Shown here: positions 38,713 through 42,500 of the stretch, one piece after another
Layout of the letters: every line of letters starts with the position of its first letter
Numbering within the stretch: position 1 is the stretch's first letter
Assembly: GCA_963575745.1 (NCBI GenBank)
Contig: CAUYUJ010009580.1
Span: 274,763-317,262 of the forward strand
DNA from: Prorocentrum cordatum
Lineage: Eukaryota; Sar; Dinophyceae; Prorocentrales; Prorocentraceae
DNA: 42,500 bases
Direction of reading: 5' to 3'
The notes under the pieces: generated by a model
The model's database searches: none
Told to the model about the DNA's origin: nothing
The model's input: the letters and a program-made list of their open reading frames with translations, nothing else
Translations under genes and position numbers: made by a program

Positions 38713-39950
38713 AAGGGATTGTGGCCCCTGGCAGGCGCGCGAACCCCGTTGCAAGAGCGTGCGAAAGTAGCTCGCGCGAGCTCATGTAACATAAATGTTG
38801 GAAAACCATTGGTTTTTTTAGGATTCGGACAGCGCGCGCGGGTAGAAATTTTGAAAAGTCGTGCAGGTGTTTTTCGAGGACCTACGGTGCGATTCGTGTG
38901 ATTTTATGATGCGCGGTGCTAAAATTCTTAAGAAGCCCAATGGTTTTTGGAGATTTCGGCGTGCGCGCGCGAAGAAAAAACGAATGTGTCCCGCATGGTA
39001 TTATTTGACAGGGATGATGGCCCTGGCAGGTGCGCAACCGTTGTCGCAGAAGTTCGAAAAAGTTGCTCGCAAAAGCCCGTTTGACAGAAATGTTTAAAAA
39101 GTGTTGGGTTTCCTACGAATCCGCAAGAGCGCGCGGGATGAGATTTTGACATTTTTTTGTTGAAAAACCATTGGTTTTTTGATGTTTTTATGTTAAAATC
39201 GCTCCGAACACTAAGCTTTTGGAAGGATTTCGTCTTGCGCGCGCGAATGTCCACTTTACCTTATTTTTTGCAAGGGATTCTTGAAATTTGATTATATTAG
39301 AACAAGAAATGTCATTTTATAGTGTTTTTTGCAAGGGAAAACGGATTACAACAAAACAACCGGATCTGGACCCCATCCACTTTTCTGAGGCTTCCTCACG
39401 AAAATGATGAAAATGTAGCTGCGGCCTAGGCGCGGCGGGGGGGCCGTGCACCAGGGGTCCCAACAATAATTATTCTTTAGAATTAATAATGTTCAACAAC
39501 AACAACAACAACAACAACAATCACTTTACCCGAACGCTCAGTGTTCTCACCAGTGCCAGGGTTTTCATGCGACGCCAGCCAATACCCCCACTTTGTGGGG
39601 GGGCAGTGCAAGCTCTACCAAATATCCACACGACTCTTCGCCACCACCCACACCCAGCTTCCCGCCCTATGACGTTCGGACACTTCACTTCGTGGCCTGC
39701 GGACGACCGTGGCTACTACACTGGCGTGGAGTACACACCCACAGAAGTTGTTAAGCCTACGTTCGTACACCCACAGAAGTTGTTAAGCCTTGTTAACCCA
39801 CAGAAGTTGTTAAGCCTTCCACAGAACATCTGTTGCATATGATGCATATGGTACATGATACACATGATACACATGATACGTACTCACAAGATAGTTGATC
39901 ACATCTTTAGGGCAAATTCCTGAGGGATGTGGGAATACACAAGAGAGAGA

Positions 39951-40080
39951 GGATATGGTTGTCCCGATGGTTGTCTCGATGGTTGTCCCGATGGTTGTCC
40001 TGATGGTTGTGGTTGTCCCGATCGTTGTCCCGATGATTGTCCCGATGGTTGTCCTGATGGTTGTGCTTGTCCCGATCGTT
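39951..40080. repeat. (GATGGTTGTCCC)n in satellite unit 2
   Basis: About eleven 12-nt units with variants (GATCGTTGTCCC, GATTGTCCC, GATGGTTGTGCTTGTCCC). It replaces the middle cassette of unit 1. Confidence 0.9.
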
Positions 40081-42500
40081 GGACCTACGGTGCGATTCGT
40101 GTGATTTTATGATGCGCGGTGCTAAATTTCTTAAGAAGCCCAATGGTTTTTGGAGATTTCGGCGTGCGCGCGCGCGAAGAAAAAACGAATGTGTCCCGCA
40201 TGGTATTATTTGACAGGGATGATGGCCCTGGCAGGTGCGCAACCGTTGTCGCAGAAGTTCGAAAAAGTTGCTCGCAAAAGCCCGTTTGACAGAAATGTTT
40301 AAAAAGTGTTGGTTTTCCTACGAATCCGCAAGAGCGCGCGGGATGAGATTTTGACATTTTTTTGTTGAAAAACCATTGGTTTTTTGATGTTTTTATGTTA
40401 AAATCGCTCCGAACACTAAGCTTTTGGAAGGATTTCGTCTTGCGCGCGCGAATGTCCACTTTACCTTATTTTTTGCAAGGGATTCTTGAAATTTGATTAT
40501 ATTAGAACAAGAAATGTCATTTTATAGTGTTTTTTGCAAGGGAAAGCGGGGGGGAACAAAACAACCGGATCTTGATCACATCGTTTACCTGAGGCTTCCT
40601 CACGAAAATGATGAAAATGTAGCTGCGGCCTAGGCGGCGCAGGGGGGCCGTGCACCAGGGGGCCCAACAATAATTATTCTTTAGAATTAATAATGTTCAA
40701 TTACTAGCACGTGGGGACACTCCGTTCTCACCAGTGCCAGGGTTTTCATAGGAGGCGGGCAATACCCCCACTTTGTGGGGGGGCCGGTTCAAGCTCTACC
40801 AAATTTCCAAACGACTCTTCGCCACCACCCACACCCAGCTTCCCGCCCTATGACGTTCGGACACTTCACTTCGTGGCATGCGGACGACCGTGGCTACTAT
40901 TCAGGGCCCCGCGGCCGACGACGACGGCGTGCGCGCGCGAAGAAAAAACGAATGTGTCCCGCATGGTATTATTTGACAGGGATGATGGCCCTGGCAGGTG
41001 CGCAACCGTTGTTGCAGAAGTTCGAAAAAGTTGCTCGCAAAAGCCCGTTTGACAGAAATGTTTAAAAAGTGTTGGGTTTCCTACGAATCCGCAAGAGCGC
41101 GCGGGATGAAATTTTGACATTTTTTTTTGAAAAACCATTGGTTTTTTGATGTTTTTATGTTAAAATCGCTACGAAAACTAAGGTTTTGGAAGGATTTCGT
41201 CTTGCGCGCGCGAATGTCCACTTTACCTTATTTTTTGCAAGGGATTCTTGAAGTTTGGATATGTTAGAACAAGAAATGTCCACTTTAGCTTATTTTTTGC
41301 AAGGGAAAGCGGGCCGTAACAACACAACCGGATCCGGACCAACCCGTTTTGCCTGAGACTTCCTCACGAAAATGATGAAAATGTGGCTGCGGCCTAGGCG
41401 CGGCGGGGGGGTCGTGCACCAGGGGCCCCAACAATAATTATTCTTTAGAAGTAATAATGTTCAACAACAACAACAATTACTAGCACGTGGGGACACACCG
41501 TTCTCACCAGTGCCAGGGTTTTCATAGGAGGCGGGCAATACCCCCACTTTGTGGGGGGGCCGGTTCAAGCTCTACCAAATTTCCAAACGACTCTTCGCCA
41601 CCACCCACACCCAGCTTCCCGCCCTATGACGTTCGGACACTTCACTTCGTGGCATGCGGACGACCGTGGCTACTATTCAGGGCCCCGCGGCCGACGACGA
41701 CGGCGTGCGCGCGCGAAGAAAAAACGAATGTGTCCCGCATGGTATTATTTGACAGGGATGATGGCCCTGGCAGGTGCGCAACCGTTGTTGCAGAAGTTCG
41801 AAAAAGTTGCTCGCAAAAGCCCGTTTGACAGAAATGTTTAAAAAGTGTTGGGTTTCCTACGAATCCGCAAGAGCGCGCGGGATGAAATTTTGACAATTTT
41901 GTTTTGAAAAACCATTGGTTTTTTGATGTTTTTATGTTAAAATCGCTACGAAAACTAAGGTTTTGGAAGGATTTCGTCTTGCGCGCGCGAATGTCCACTT
42001 TACCTTATTTTTTGCAAGGGATTCTTGAAGTTTGGTTATGTTAGAACAAGAAATGTCCACTTTAGCTTATTTTTTGCAAGGGAAAGCGGATCGTAACAAC
42101 ACAACCGGATCCGGACCAACCCGTTTTGCCTGAGACTTCCTCACGAAAATGATGAAAATGTGGCTGCGGCCTAGGCGCGGCGGGGGGGTCGTGCACCAGG
42201 GGCCCCAACAATAATTATTCTTTAGAAGTAATAATGTTCAACAACAACAACAATTACTAGCACGTGGGGACACTCCGTTCTCACCAGTGCCAGGGTTTTC
42301 ATAGGAGGCGGGCAATACCCCCACTTTGTGGGGGGGCCGGTTCAAGCTCTACCAAATTTCCAAACGACTCTTCGCCACCACCCACACCCAGCTTCCCGCC
42401 CTATGACGTTCGGACACTTCACTTCGTGGCATGCGGACGACCGTGGCTACTATTCAGGGCCCCGCGGCCGACGACGACGGCGTGCGCGCGCGAAGAAAAA

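Larger units (their letters stand above)
38210..42500 (+). repeat. Right-edge satellite array, head-to-tail
   Basis: Begins at a (CAA)n tract (38210-38247) and runs off the window. The marker GACGTTCGGACACTTCACTT occurs at 38398, 39671, 40852, 41628 and 42405, giving units of 1273, 1181, 776 and 777 bp. Junctions carry ATAATTATTCTTTAGAA, then a CAA tract of variable length. The first two units share a CACAGAAGTTGTTAAGCC segment and differ in their middle cassettes (38546-38879 versus 39817-40080). The next units lack this and carry CAGGGCCCCGCGGCCGACG instead. Confidence 0.95.

Noticed and set aside
40780-40800. GGTTCAAGCTC in the satellite as a tRNA T-arm.
   Set aside because: No matching acceptor, D-arm or anticodon arm can be placed at the expected distances.

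Overview
This window is nuclear DNA of a dinoflagellate. The proof is an exact copy of the 22-nt dinoflagellate trans-spliced leader (DinoSL: CCGTAGCC...GGCTCAAG, preceded by T) on the minus strand at 18904-18925. High GC, extreme repeat content, sparse short exons and long introns fit this. I cannot name the genus. I see no rRNA, tRNA or CRISPR.

The centrepiece is at 15757-18943: a complete, apparently recent retrogene on the minus strand. In order it has an 18-bp target-site duplication, full DinoSL, a 78-nt 5' UTR, an intact 860-codon intronless CDS, a 3' UTR of about 460 nt, a short poly(A), and the same 18-bp duplication again. It is the genomic copy of a mature trans-spliced mRNA. It encodes a secreted or membrane-anchored protein with two nearly identical 8-cysteine PAN/Apple-like repeats. 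The insertion split a degenerate GGCCTCTTGGGCC-type repeat array.

The second gene I can support lies at 32234-37661 (minus). Three exons rebuild an S-adenosylmethionine-dependent methyltransferase of the leucine carboxyl methyltransferase / PPM-TcmP family. A 4.27-kb first intron, largely filled by a 1.9-kb CAT/CAG microsatellite and small mobile elements, separates exons 1 and 2. A short exon resembling half of an RRM RNA-binding domain lies at 1874-1949 (minus). No other coding region is convincing; most long open frames are read-through of simple repeats.

The rest is repeats. An AT-richer satellite of about 776 bp with a CAA-tract junction occupies both ends (1-609 and 38210-42500). 0.6-13.1 kb holds tandem arrays, dispersed repeats and, at 7.7-10.3 kb, a cluster of unrelated foldback (MITE-like) elements, one carrying a nested MITE. 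13.1-14.9, 27.4-29.0 and 33.3-35.2 kb are three kilobase-scale CAT/CAG arrays, all CAT-rich on the plus strand. 19.6-25.4 kb holds GGCAC, CCT, TCGACGCTAA and G-run arrays. 25.4-35.6 kb holds four copies and one half copy of a TA-flanked MITE family plus several dispersed repeats.
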